From contig JAHDCC010000008.1 of assembly GCA_020630065.1 (NCBI GenBank), positions 91,553 to 155,552 on the forward strand: a stretch of DNA of 64,000 bases, in the 5' to 3' direction. How positions within the stretch are numbered: position 1 is the first letter of the stretch; the number at the start of each line of letters is the position of its first letter. Positions 38,217-48,300 of this stretch are shown here, piece after piece. This stretch comes from Acidimicrobiales bacterium. Its GTDB lineage: Bacteria; Actinomycetota; Acidimicrobiia; Acidimicrobiales; SZUA-35. The notes below the pieces were generated by a model. That model saw nothing but the letters and a program-made list of their open reading frames with translations, was not told the DNA's origin and did no database searches. The translations under genes and the position numbers were made by a program.

Positions 38217-38993
38217 ATGGACTCCGAACATCTTGTACTAACAAGCGAACGGGCGACTGCGACTGTCTTGGCTGAAGGTGGGAGGTTGGCTTCACTGGTC
38301 GTCGACGGGATGGAGCTGTTGGTGACCGAAGGTTCCAAAGCGACACGCTACGGTTCGTTCCCTATGGTTCCATGGTGCGGGCGGCTAGCCTACGGCGATC
38401 TTCGGTGGCAAGGAAACGAATGGTCGTTCGCGTTGAATTCGCCGCCTCACGCCAACCACGGTTTAGTGTTCGATACTGCCTGGACGGTGGTTGATAAAAC
38501 AAAGCTACAAATAGATCTTCCCGAAGCGTGGCCGTTCGGCGGCCATGTCGTTCAATCATTTGTCTTGGACACCGATTCGTTACTCGTAACGTTGGAACTC
38601 CATGCAGGAAGTCAACCCATGCCTGGCCAAGTAGGTTGGCATCCGTGGTTCCGGCGTCGGCTCGATCGCGGCGCCCCCGTCGAAGTCGACTTCACCGCCG
38701 AGTCGATCTATGAAGTAGACGACGACATGATCCCAACGGGCGCGTTCGGTGAAGTTCCGACGGGCCCCCTCAACGTGACGTTGGCGGGAACCACCGCACC
38801 GCCGGTGTTGTGCTGGCGTGATGCGTTAACGGTCCAAATGGAATCAAACCTTGACCATTGGGTGGTGTTTACCGAACCCGACCATGCGGTCGCTATCGAA
38901 CCCCAGTCCGGTCCACCTAACGCCTTCAACACGACCCCACAACTGGTTGAGCCTGGTAAGCCGTTGATCGGTTGGATGAAACTGAGCTGGTAG
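38217..38993 (+). CDS. aldose 1-epimerase family protein
   Basis: 'GSFPMVPWCGRLAYGDLRWQGNEW', 'HANHGLVFDTAWTV', 'GWHPWFRR', 'EPQSGPPNAFN'. Confidence 0.88.
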   Translation: MDSEHLVLTSERATATVLAEGGRLASLVVDGMELLVTEGSKATRYGSFPMVPWCGRLAYGDLRWQGNEWSFALNSPPHANHGLVFDTAWTVVDKTKLQIDLPEAWPFGGHVVQSFVLDTDSLLVTLELHAGSQPMPGQVGWHPWFRRRLDRGAPVEVDFTAESIYEVDDDMIPTGAFGEVPTGPLNVTLAGTTAPPVLCWRDALTVQMESNLDHWVVFTEPDHAVAIEPQSGPPNAFNTTPQLVEPGKPLIGWMKLSW

Positions 38994-39016
38994 AACTGTC
39001 AGCCCACACAGGGTCG

Positions 39017-39331
39017 CTAGTCGCTAGGGTTTTGAATAGCGTCGATAAAGGTGGGGTGAATACCTGTGAGCCTTACCGTCGAGCGGTCATTGGATGCTTG
39101 GATTTCTGCGGGAAGCGTCTCACCATCAGCCACCGGTAGAAAGCCTTCCACGAAGTCTCGAAGCATGCTGCCCGCATATTCAGAGTCCCAAAACAATTTG
39201 GAAAGGGCGCCTCGTCGTTCGAATCTGAACGTGGCAAGTTGGGTCGCTGGTCGACCGGAGAGAACGCTGACAGGTGGAAAGTCGCCTTGTTTAAACCGTT
39301 TCAGGTCGATCGTAATTTCGCTCAGGGTGAC
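39017..39331 (-). CDS. hypothetical protein downstream of the redoxin gene
   Basis: 'VTLSEITIDLKRFKQGDFPPVSVLSGRPATQLATFRFERR...'; GTG start likely, longer ORF overlaps the redoxin 3' end. Confidence 0.5.
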   Translation of the reverse strand, partial: VTLSEITIDLKRFKQGDFPPVSVLSGRPATQLATFRFERRGALSKLFWDSEYAGSMLRDFVEGFLPVADGETLPAEIQASNDRSTVRLTGIHPTFIDAIQNPSD

Positions 39332-39359
39332 CCTACCTCCGCACGTGTATCGGCCTATT

Positions 39360-40106
39360 CTAGTTCGATAATGCGGTCGATATTTCGTCGGGTTTGAAAT
39401 CGGTCCAACGTTGCTTCTCATTACCCGCAGAATCCAACAGGACTGTGGTGTGTTGACTTTGGACTCCGTAGTGACTCCAAGAAGTGAAATCCGGTGACCA
39501 CAACAAGCGCATCTTGTTTACGCCCCCGGCTTGGCCAAGCGCTTCAGCTCGTTCTAACGTGCTTTGAATACCGACTCCAACGACCTGTACCGAACCGTTC
39601 TGTTGAGCAAACTGCTCAACGTCGCTCGACTGAGCGACACAGCGGCCTCACGTGGGGAGGTAGAACCAGAGGAGAATATCTCCTTGCCCCTCACCTAGTT
39701 GACTGATGTCGAACGCGTTGCCCGCTCCGACGTCGGTCATAGCGATGCTGGGTAACACAGACGGCCCTGCCGGTTCAACTTTTGGTTCGGGCTCCGTTGC
39801 CGGGGCTGGTTGGGTTTCGGCTTCCGGCACCGGATTGGGGGTAGCGTCCGACCTTGGGGTAGGTACCGAACCAAGGTCCGTGGAATCCGTTGGATGATCT
39901 GGTGCGGAGTCAGCGACAGATTGTTGCGTCGACTCAACAACCGACGATTCTGGCAGAGTGTCATTTGCCGTTGTTTGGCTCTGCCCGCATGACGCAGCAA
40001 CGAAAGAGACGACGCTTGCGAAAACGACATATCGGTGGCGAATGGGCCTGGTAGTTCGATTGGGCTTCAATGAATCTCTCCGCTGAGTGAAAACTGCTAC
40101 TGCCAT
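39360..40106 (-). CDS. lipoprotein redoxin/TlpA-like protein with in-frame TGA in the CxxC position (candidate selenoprotein, U-G-R-C)
   Basis: ORF 39648..40106 continues in the same frame after TGA (39648-39650): ...GDILLWFYLPT-U-GRCVAQSSDVEQFAQQNGSVQVVGVGIQSTLERAEALGQAGGVNKMRLLWSPDFTSWSHYGVQSQHTTVLLDSAGNEKQRWTDFKPDEISTALSN-stop; lipobox VAASCGQ. Confidence 0.7.
39621..39638 (-). promoter_or_regulatory. candidate bacterial SECIS hairpin (GUCGCUC-AGUC-GAGCGAC)
   Basis: Perfect 7-bp stem and 4-nt loop with G at loop position 2, beginning 9 nt 3' of the in-frame TGA. Confidence 0.6.
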
Positions 40107-40215
40107 TTAGTCGACAATAGTTGGACCACAATTAAGACAGAACCGCGTCGGGCATCCTAGACCCCACAGATGAGCGTTCCACACACCGGCTTTCTGGCCG
40201 CCAGTATCGGTGTCG

Positions 40216-40773
40216 CTAGAGTTTGATCATCGGTAGCGGGTTCCACGGTTGTTCCCTGATACCTTGCCTGAACGCACGCAGAAGCATCGGTCGAAACCCT
40301 TTAGCTGGGTATGTTCGCATGATGCTTTTGTAGTCTTGCCGGCTGATTCCTCTAATGGGTGGAAACCCAAAGAAGAGGTCGGTTCGGTCGGCTTTCCGAA
40401 ACGCTTCGACGATCGGATGCTGATGCTTGGCCCGCCGGACTCGATGATGCTCAACGATTATGGCTTGGACGAGACCATCATGGCTGTGGTCGTCTACGAA
40501 ACGTAAAGCGTGCCCGCATGAAGGTTCCAGATAGTCCCAGGTTTGGTCGAGCCAAATTCCGGCATCGTGGAAAAATGCGGCAACCCCTACCGGCTGGACT
40601 AGCTCTGCGGGGATCTCGACTTGAAGCGCCACGAGTCCGACAACTCGGTGGACGTGAGCACGGTAGATTTCGTAGTCGGGGCCGAACTGGTTTTCGTGTT
40701 CGCTGAATAAGGCGTCGACTACTTTTCGGACGTCTTCGACGGTGGTGCCTTGCCGGTTCGTATCGTGGGCCAC
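40216..40773 (-). CDS. HD-domain-like protein
   Basis: 'YRAHVHRVVGLVALQ', 'VAAFFHDAGIWLDQTWDYLEPS', 'IIVEHHRVR'. Confidence 0.75.
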   Translation of the reverse strand: MAHDTNRQGTTVEDVRKVVDALFSEHENQFGPDYEIYRAHVHRVVGLVALQVEIPAELVQPVGVAAFFHDAGIWLDQTWDYLEPSCGHALRFVDDHSHDGLVQAIIVEHHRVRRAKHQHPIVEAFRKADRTDLFFGFPPIRGISRQDYKSIMRTYPAKGFRPMLLRAFRQGIREQPWNPLPMIKL

Positions 40774-40792
40774 GCGTGAAGGTTATCGTCGG

Positions 40793-42319
40793 CTACTCGA
40801 CGATCGGCAATGTGATGGTTACTGCGGTTCCGGCGCCTGGTGTGCTGTCTAGGACGAGTGTTCCACGATGGGCGTCAACGACGCTGTCGACGATGGCAAG
40901 ACCCAGTCCGCTTCCTCCCCGATGACGGCTCCGAGAAGGGTCTGCTCGATAAAATCGTTCGGTCACACGAGCCAGATCCTCGGCTGGCATGCCATCGCCG
41001 TCATCGGCGACGGTGACAATCGCCTGGTGCCGTTCTTGGCGAGCAAAAATAGTTACCGACGCGTCAGGCGATGTGTGGACAATCGCGTTGCCGACCAGGT
41101 TCGCAACGGCCTGTCGAAGCAGATCTTCGTCGCCTTCAACCGTCAAGGATTTCGACGAAATCACCGGCGTTGTTTTTCGATCTGGATGGGTTGCGGCTGC
41201 GTCGGCGGCGGCGTCTTGAGCGATGCTTGCGAGGTCCACGGGTTCGGTTTCGAGGTCGGGTTCGCGGTCGAGCTTAGCTAGGTTCAACATGTCAGTTATC
41301 AAGCGAGTCATGCGTTCGCTTTCCTGTTCTGTGCGGCGGAGGGCGTCACCCAGCTCGTCGGGGTCTTCCAGTCCACCGGCACGGTACAGCTCGGCGTACC
41401 CTCTGATTGTGGCGACCGGTGTTCGTAGCTCATGTGACGCGTCAGCGATGAACTGTCGGAGGCGTTGTTCGGCCAGTTGCCGTTCATCCATCGACGTTTC
41501 GATCTGACCGAGCATCGTGTTTAGGGCGTGTCCAAGTTGTCCGGCTTCGGTGTGGTCGTCGGGGCTGTCGATGCGTTCTGAAAGGTTGCCAGCGGCGATG
41601 GCTTCAGCGGTATTGGTCATGTCCTTGATCGGATTAATTCCGAGCCGTAAAACCCACCAGGTCGCGAGGGCGAGCACAGTAGTGATGGTAACAACCGCGA
41701 TGATTATGACCGTAAGCATCCCGGATAACGTTTCGTCGACTTCGGTCAAAGGGGTAGCAGCGAGAAAGAAACTACCGTCGTTGATTGGGGTGGCGACGAC
41801 CCGATACCTGTCCACCGAGTCGTCGGACGTGAACGGTTTGCCGTCGTAGCGGTCTACTTTCTGGATATCGATGTTGGGAGGAGGAAGGTCAACGCCGCCC
41901 TCGTTTGCTGGGAAAATCGTTTCGAGCGTTCCGTCAGCCTCAAGGACCCCTTCATAGATGTTGCCTAACCGTTTTGGAGGTGGTGGTGGCCGCTCAAGTC
42001 CATCCGGTAAGTCGCCCACCGGCGGGCGTGCCCCTGGAGATAGAGGTGGTGCCCCCGGTGGTGGGACTCGGTCTCCCGGTGGGGGTGGAGGTGCGCCCGG
42101 CGGCGGGAACGGGGCTCCTGGCGGCGGCGGAGGTGGGAACGCTCCGCTTCGGGAAGCGTTGAAACGGTCAGGCGACGCAATTGTCTTCAACTCATCGTCG
42201 AGCTGGCTATAAAGTTCGTTCTGCGTCGAGTTGTAGACAACAAACGCGACGAAGATTTGTAGAACGGCGATGAGGGCGATCACCGTCAGTAACCTGGCGC
42301 GTAAACTAATAGATTTCAT
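40793..42319 (-). CDS. sensor histidine kinase (HAMP, HisKA, HATPase) with Pro-rich extracytoplasmic segment
   Basis: 'FIADASHELRTPVATIRGYAELYR', 'VADDGDGMPAEDLARVTERFYRADPSRSRHRGGSGLGLAIV'. Confidence 0.96.
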   Translation of the reverse strand: MKSISLRARLLTVIALIAVLQIFVAFVVYNSTQNELYSQLDDELKTIASPDRFNASRSGAFPPPPPPGAPFPPPGAPPPPPGDRVPPPGAPPLSPGARPPVGDLPDGLERPPPPPKRLGNIYEGVLEADGTLETIFPANEGGVDLPPPNIDIQKVDRYDGKPFTSDDSVDRYRVVATPINDGSFFLAATPLTEVDETLSGMLTVIIIAVVTITTVLALATWWVLRLGINPIKDMTNTAEAIAAGNLSERIDSPDDHTEAGQLGHALNTMLGQIETSMDERQLAEQRLRQFIADASHELRTPVATIRGYAELYRAGGLEDPDELGDALRRTEQESERMTRLITDMLNLAKLDREPDLETEPVDLASIAQDAAADAAATHPDRKTTPVISSKSLTVEGDEDLLRQAVANLVGNAIVHTSPDASVTIFARQERHQAIVTVADDGDGMPAEDLARVTERFYRADPSRSRHRGGSGLGLAIVDSVVDAHRGTLVLDSTPGAGTAVTITLPIVE

Positions 42320-42333
42320 TGGGCTGTGGTTCC

Positions 42334-43023
42334 TCAGGTGGGTTGTATCCGCATGGTGTACCCCGCGCCGCGGACGGTATGAATAAGTTTCGGTTCGTTC
42401 GTGTCGAGCTTTTTTCGGAGGTAACCGATGTAGGTTTCGACAACGCCGCCGTTTGTCTCGAAGTCATAGCCCCAAACCTGTCGCAGAATTTGGGGCTTCG
42501 ACAATACCTTTCCTTGGTTCTCCAACAAATATTTCAGCAGTTCGTATTCGGTAGGGGACAGATGTACATGTTTGCCTGACTTCACTACCAGGTGAGCGTC
42601 GAGATCCATCTGAACGTCGTCGAGTTCGATGATTCGGTTTGATCCTGTCGAGCGGTTAGTTCGACGAAGGATCGAGTGAGTCCTCGCTACTAGTTCTTCT
42701 AAACTGAACGGCTTCTCCAAGTAGTCGTCGGCGCCGAGACGTAGGCCGCGGACTTTGTCTTGGGTCGAGTCGCTGGCAGTCAAAAACAAAACCGGTGTTT
42801 GGTCGTTCTCGGCCCGCATGCGTCGGCAAACCTCGAAGCCGTCAAGATCGGGCATCATCACGTCTAAAACCACAAGGTCGGGTTTGTGTTCGCTTATTGC
42901 AGCCAACCCTTCTCGCCCGTTGGTGGCTGAACTCACTTCAAACTCGTTGTGGCGTAACGCCGCACACAACATGGTCCGCAAATTCTCTTCGTCGTCGACT
43001 ACTAGCAGGTGTTCACCAGGCAT
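42334..43023 (-). CDS. OmpR/PhoB-family response regulator
   Basis: 'LLVVDDEENLRTMLCAALRHNEFEV', 'LVVLDVMMPDLDGFEVCRRMR', wHTH 'EYELLKYLLENQGKVLSKPQILRQVWGYDFE'. Confidence 0.96.
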   Translation of the reverse strand: MPGEHLLVVDDEENLRTMLCAALRHNEFEVSSATNGREGLAAISEHKPDLVVLDVMMPDLDGFEVCRRMRAENDQTPVLFLTASDSTQDKVRGLRLGADDYLEKPFSLEELVARTHSILRRTNRSTGSNRIIELDDVQMDLDAHLVVKSGKHVHLSPTEYELLKYLLENQGKVLSKPQILRQVWGYDFETNGGVVETYIGYLRKKLDTNEPKLIHTVRGAGYTMRIQPT

Positions 43024-43221
43024 GGCAAAGACCGTTTATCGTCCAAATCGAAACACTCACAGCCAGTAAACTAACCCGGAAGAAAACTCTCAGCAAGTTC
43101 ACAGCTAATTCTTTGATGGCTTTCAACTTCTAGTGTCATAGTTTTGCTTCTCGAACCAAAACTAGCTGAAACAAAAGCTGAGAACGGGTTGCTAGGTAGC
43201 CGAAGTTCTTAGCCGGTTGGG

Positions 43222-43328
43222 GCTGCTGCGGTGCGAGCACCCGCCGAGGTTCTCACACGGCAGCAGCGAATGAGCGTGACTCATTGCCTTTGTGGGGGGA
43301 GTGATCCCTCAATCGACCCCCCACAAAG
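43222..43328. ncRNA. candidate structured intergenic element (three consecutive stem-loops)
   Basis: GCTGCTGC...GCAGCAGC; AATGAG-CGTGA-CTCATT; CTTTGTGGGGGG-N17-CCCCCCACAAAG; lies in a 549-bp gap with no convincing CDS. Confidence 0.4.
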
Positions 43329-43517
43329 CCCATACTGCACCATAGATACCATGGGTCGCAACGTCAATCTGAGGTTGTACCTGGTAGCAGCATGTACATA
43401 TGCGTTCCGGAATCAAACGCTAAGGCAAGGTAAGAGGCGTCAAGACCGGGTGACAAGGTAAGTTCGTAGGTATTGTTACGCAGCTAGGGTAGTGGCCGCA
43501 AACCTCTAGCCAGAAAA

Positions 43518-43555
43518 CTAAAGAACCCAGGTTCGATCGAACCTGGGTTCTTTAG
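43518..43555. terminator. 38-bp perfect palindrome CTAAAGAACCCAGGTTCGA|TCGAACCTGGGTTCTTTAG
   Basis: Just 3' of the vWA gene (-); strong hairpin flanked by A/T. Confidence 0.88.
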
Positions 43556-43572
43556 TTAGTGACTGTGGTCAG

Positions 43573-45144
43573 TTAGCGACCCCGGCTTGTTCTAGTAGCA
43601 AGATCGGCGAACTCGCTGGCTTGTTCACTGTCGGTAAGCACATCGGAAGAAATGCGGTTTGCTTCCTTGGCGATCGCGTCCAGCGTCACAACCTCAGAGT
43701 TTTGAACGTACGGTGATTCCCGCAGAATCTCTCCCCACCAGGCAACGGTTGAAGTTAGCTGAAACTCGGGGGCCGTCCTGTCATATCCTGGGGCTAGATC
43801 TGCGGTCGAAACAGGTTCGGTCATTTCTTTACGTTCACCGGTTTCTGGGTCCTCCCACCTGAGCGAAATGACTGCCAGTTCGTCGGAAGCCGAGCGTGGG
43901 TTGACCAACTGAACTTCGTAGAGGGCGGTAACTGAGTGACCGGCTCCGATTTCGCCTGCATCAACTTGACGGTCGAAATCTTCGTCTCGAATCGCTCGGT
44001 TCTCGAACCCAATCAGGCGGTACTGTGTGACCGAGTTTGTGTCGAATTCGACTTGAATCTTCGCGTCGTTGGCGACGGTGAGAAGAGTTCCGGTTAGATC
44101 GTCGCGAAACAGGCGGACGGCTTCTTGTTCACCGTCGACATAGGCATAGAAGCCGTCGCCGGAATCAGCGAGTTGTTCCATCAAGGCGTCGTTGTATTGG
44201 CCGTCGCCGAAACCGACGGTGACGAGATTGATTCCTTCTCCCGCAGCATTTTCGATGGTCTCTAGGATTGCTTCAGGCCCGGTTGCGCCCACATTGGCTA
44301 CACCGTCGGAAAGAAGGATGACTCGGTTGATCCCGTTCGGAAGGAACGCCTCATCAGCCTCGCGATATCCGAGTTCTAGTCCGGCTTCAGCGTTGGTTGA
44401 ACCCTCGGTTTGAATCCGGTCGATAGCTGATCGGATGTCGGCGTTCTCTGAAACCGGGGTGTGGTCAAGAATGGTGTATGATTCGCTGCCGTATGCAACG
44501 ATGGCGACTTCGTCGGTTGGTCGTAGCTCGTCGATCAACACGTTGAGCGCTTGTTTTACATCTTCGATAGGTTCAGCCATCGATCCTGAAACGTCAACCA
44601 CGAATGTGAGGCGTGCCCCTGGTCGTTCGTCATCTTCAATAACTTGGCTTTGAAGGCCGATACGTAACAGTCGATAGCTGTCGTCTTCGAGGAACGGGGT
44701 AGGTCCGCCGTCGGTATGTATGGCGAAGGTTTCATCGGTCGGTGCTTCATAGCCCTGGTCGAAGTAGTTGACGTATTCTTCAACCCTGACGCTGTCGTAC
44801 GTTGGGATCCGTCCCTCATTTATCCAACTTCTCGCCAACGTGTAGGAACCAGTGTCAACGTCTAAAGCGAAGGTCGACTGTGGATCTTCGCTGGGGTTAA
44901 CTCGAGGGTTCACGCCTGGGTCTTCGAAATTTGAGTCCTCGCGGCCCTGGTTAGGGGTTTCAGGCAGCGGCGCTGGCGCCGACTCTTCGTAGTACTCGCC
45001 GTCGCTGGCGGCGTCCGTTGCCGATTCGTCGAGGCCTGCGTTTTCTGCCGAACATGCGCTGGCTACTACGACCAGTGAAAGGATAAGCGCTGCGGCTTTC
45101 GTAAGTTCTTTCGGTCGTTTGCTCCGGATTTTAGGTAGTCCCAC
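43573..45144 (-). CDS. vWA domain lipoprotein (YfbK-like)
   Basis: 'TFALDVDTGSYTLARSWINEGRIPTYDSVRVEEYVNYFDQGYEAP', 'LTFVVDVSGSMAEP' MIDAS, lipobox VASACSAE. Confidence 0.92.
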   Translation of the reverse strand: MGLPKIRSKRPKELTKAAALILSLVVVASACSAENAGLDESATDAASDGEYYEESAPAPLPETPNQGREDSNFEDPGVNPRVNPSEDPQSTFALDVDTGSYTLARSWINEGRIPTYDSVRVEEYVNYFDQGYEAPTDETFAIHTDGGPTPFLEDDSYRLLRIGLQSQVIEDDERPGARLTFVVDVSGSMAEPIEDVKQALNVLIDELRPTDEVAIVAYGSESYTILDHTPVSENADIRSAIDRIQTEGSTNAEAGLELGYREADEAFLPNGINRVILLSDGVANVGATGPEAILETIENAAGEGINLVTVGFGDGQYNDALMEQLADSGDGFYAYVDGEQEAVRLFRDDLTGTLLTVANDAKIQVEFDTNSVTQYRLIGFENRAIRDEDFDRQVDAGEIGAGHSVTALYEVQLVNPRSASDELAVISLRWEDPETGERKEMTEPVSTADLAPGYDRTAPEFQLTSTVAWWGEILRESPYVQNSEVVTLDAIAKEANRISSDVLTDSEQASEFADLATRTSRGR

Positions 45145-45375
45145 GATGTGATGTCCTTATGATCTCGCTGCTAGTTGAATATCAGTTGATTGTCAGCTTT
45201 GACGAGTTGATTGTGCCGAGATGTTCCATGCTGCATCGAACGAAACCTATCCGTGTTCTAACCGACACATATCGTTTACTGGATATGTCGTTCTGAGACC
45301 CTAGAAAGTCGGTGGCCCGAGTACGGGCTATGTCTGGCGAGGAAGTTCAGCGTTTCCCCACCAGACACGCCGAAG

Positions 45376-48300
45376 CTAGGCCGGTACGACAATTACATGT
45401 TTAGTAGGGTGAGAGGTGACGTTCTCGTAGCTCTTTCTGCTTTCTTCCGAGATGTTGGTTTTGTCTGAGCTGATGATCTTAAATTGACCGTCAAGGGAGT
45501 ACTCGATCGTCACGTTTTCGAGTCCACCATGTGCTTCTATGAAGTCTTCTTCATAGAACCCTTTTGTTGGATCAGCGCCGAAGTAGCGTGCCGCTATCTC
45601 ATCTATGATCGATTGGATGCCGACCTCCACAGCGGGGTACTCTCTGCCATAGTCAATCAGCTCGCCAATATCTGAACTTCCATCGCCTTCGAGTTCCCGG
45701 TACAGGTCGTCGACAGTCTCGATGACGCCTTCTGAAATGAGGGTCTCAATTTCGTCGGACAGTTGCAGGTCATCAAACCCTTCCAGGTTTCCGGTTGCAT
45801 CCAACTTCTCCATCAGCTCTTGGAGTTCTTCAGTGTTTCCCTCAGTGCCGATTTGTTGTACGTACCTCAACAGTGGTGGGGCGATATCGGCAAATCCGGG
45901 ATTCTCCTCGACCCAACGTTCATAGGCTCGTCTCGACACGCCAAGTTCGTCTTGGATCGAATATTTCTGCTCACCGTTATCTGTTTCGATGGGTTTGATA
46001 TCTTCAAAGTTGCCTTCGAAGATCTTCTTAGAGAAGTCTGAGATTCTTGCGTCAGCCGGAGAGCCGGGGGATGGGTAAATCTCAGGACGTTCGTTAACGA
46101 TTATGTCGTTCGCTCGCCAGGCGATTCCACCTAACATGCCACTGTTCGAAGAAATCTGAGCCATTTCAGCGAACAATGGTGTGCCCGTCAAGTTATATAG
46201 TTCCATGTAATATTCGGGTCGACGGTTATTCTTCGCAAGTTCTTCCAGATTGTCGTACTGGGTTTGGTCTATTTCGAAGGTTCCGTCGTCACGTTCCTCT
46301 GCCGGAGGACGTATGCCGTGATCATCACGTGTTTGGTCTGCGATTTCGTCATTTTTCTTGGCACTCTCCTCGTACCCGGCGATCCTTTCTGACAAGTAGT
46401 CCCGTTTGTCTTGGTTGGTTTCGTCTTCTAGTAGTCCACGTAACCTTTCAGCCGCCCAACGATTTGACTTGGCCCACCGATCGTGTTGCTCGGCCTTGAC
46501 CACAGCAGAGCGTTGGGCCGAGCTGAGTGTCGGGTAGCCAGGGCCGTCATATGTTTCTGATGTCGGGGTTTCTGGTTCTGGTTCGGGGTCTGCTGGTGTC
46601 GGGGTTTCTGGTTCTGGTTCGGGGTCTGCTGGTGTCGGGGTTTCTGGTGCTGGTTCGGGGTCTGCTGGTGTCGGGGTTTCGGGCGCTGGTTCGGGGTCTG
46701 CTGGTGTCGGGGTTTCGGGCGCTGGTGCTGGTGTTCCTGGTTCGGGTGCTGGGTCTTCTCGGTTTGGTAGTTGTGGCGGCACTGGCGCTGTGACGTCGTC
46801 GGGAACAGAATCGTCCGTGTTAGGTGGCGTGGTATCTGAAATCGGAGGTTCGGGCGGTGTCGGAGTTGATACCGGTGGAGGGGTTGGAGGTTGTGGAACG
46901 GCTGGTGCCGTCGGATTTTTCAACCCCTCGATCTCAGCATCGATTCGATTGACCTCGGAGACGTTGTCGGCAAGCTCTGCTTTCTCTTGCTGGAGCTTTT
47001 CCTCAAAGTGTTTGACACTGTCTTCGAACACGGTTTTCCCTCGCCCGAACCGATCTCGATAGTTCGGATCGTCGAACTTTGCCAACTCGTCTTTCGAAGC
47101 TTGCAACTGTTGTTCGAGCCGCTCGATTTCTCTTTCGTTGGTCCCAATCGCAGCACTGGGTTGGAACCGTTCGTCTTCTAATGCCTCAATCGCTTTTTGT
47201 GTCTCTAAACCGTCAGGTTGCGGCATATCTTGTAGCTCTTCAAGCCATTCTTCGGCTTCTTCTAGATCCTCTTCGGCATCAGCTGCACGTTGATCGTAGA
47301 CTTCGATTGCAGTGTCGGCATATGTTCCTGGGTTGTCCTCCAGCAGTGCCCGTAGCTCGGCGGCCTTAGCTTTGTTTGCCTGGATGGATGCCTTTAGCTG
47401 TTCAATGCGGCCTTCGACCCGCTCGACACCGGCCGCTGGATCAGCGATGTCATCTTGGCGGCGGGTCTCTTCCCATGTCGTCAACTCATTCCGATAGGTT
47501 GCCTCTTCTTCAAGCCGTTCCTGTCGGGCTTCTTCCTGAGCCTCTTCGCGAGCCTCAGCCTCATCCTTCCAACGCTCAACCACTTCTGGGGTCACTAAAT
47601 ACGGGTACACATCGGGGTACCCGACGCCCTGTTCTCTAGCTTCTTGTCGTAGCTCTCGATCACGCGCTAGCTCCAGGCTTGCTGCCTCTGCCGGGTTGGA
47701 AGCCGTCGAGGGATCACTGCCTTCGCACGCAGGACAATCGTTTGTTTCTGTCGGGGAACCAGGTGTAGTTGGGTTAGTGCTTGGTGGGGGATCTCCTGGT
47801 TGCCAGTCTTCGGGTAAGCCAGTACCCGCCCCAGTCGATGATTCCTCACCGGTTTGGTCGGTAACAACAATGTTGATACACCCACAATTGATCTCGATCT
47901 GATTGTCCTTTTCCCCACCGCTATAGCCGAACCGGCTTCCAGGGTCTCCAGTTCTTGCTGACGGGTTGTACCAAAGCCCGTCAGAAGTTCTTGCAGTGCA
48001 GCCAGGACACGTGTAGTTGCTTTCCGGGTCGGAGTTGCTACCGCCGTTGGTCTCATCGGTGGTGCCGACGGTCCCTCCGCTGCCCGTGTTTATTGGGTTG
48101 CCATTGCCGTCGACAACTCCAGCTTCAGCGGGAGTGGAGCCTAGACCGAGGACAACCGGCAAAGCAAAGGCTGTAACCACAGCGGCCGCAGCGGCTTTGA
48201 CTAACAAAGACCCAGCTAAAGCTGGATGTTTAGCTAACCGGCGTCTCGACACCGCCAAGTCACGGACAGTGGCTAACGTCTTCGCCTCTAGCATCTCGGA

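Noticed and set aside
39648-39650. TGA as sign of genome-wide stop-codon reassignment
   Set aside because: Other genes in the window end at TGA in conserved positions (e.g. the MidA-like gene at 284, cobS at 2934), so TGA is a normal stop here; only local recoding is considered
42334-43023. Two-component system as novel
   Set aside because: Standard OmpR-type regulator and HAMP kinase; only the Pro-rich sensor segment is worth noting
43030-43560. Protein-coding gene in the gap between response regulator and vWA gene
   Set aside because: ORF 43231..43461 has no recognisable domain, atypical composition and overlaps the stem-loops
46561-46740. Regularly spaced repeats as CRISPR array
   Set aside because: Repeats are contiguous with no spacers, 36-bp period equals 12 codons in frame within a CDS
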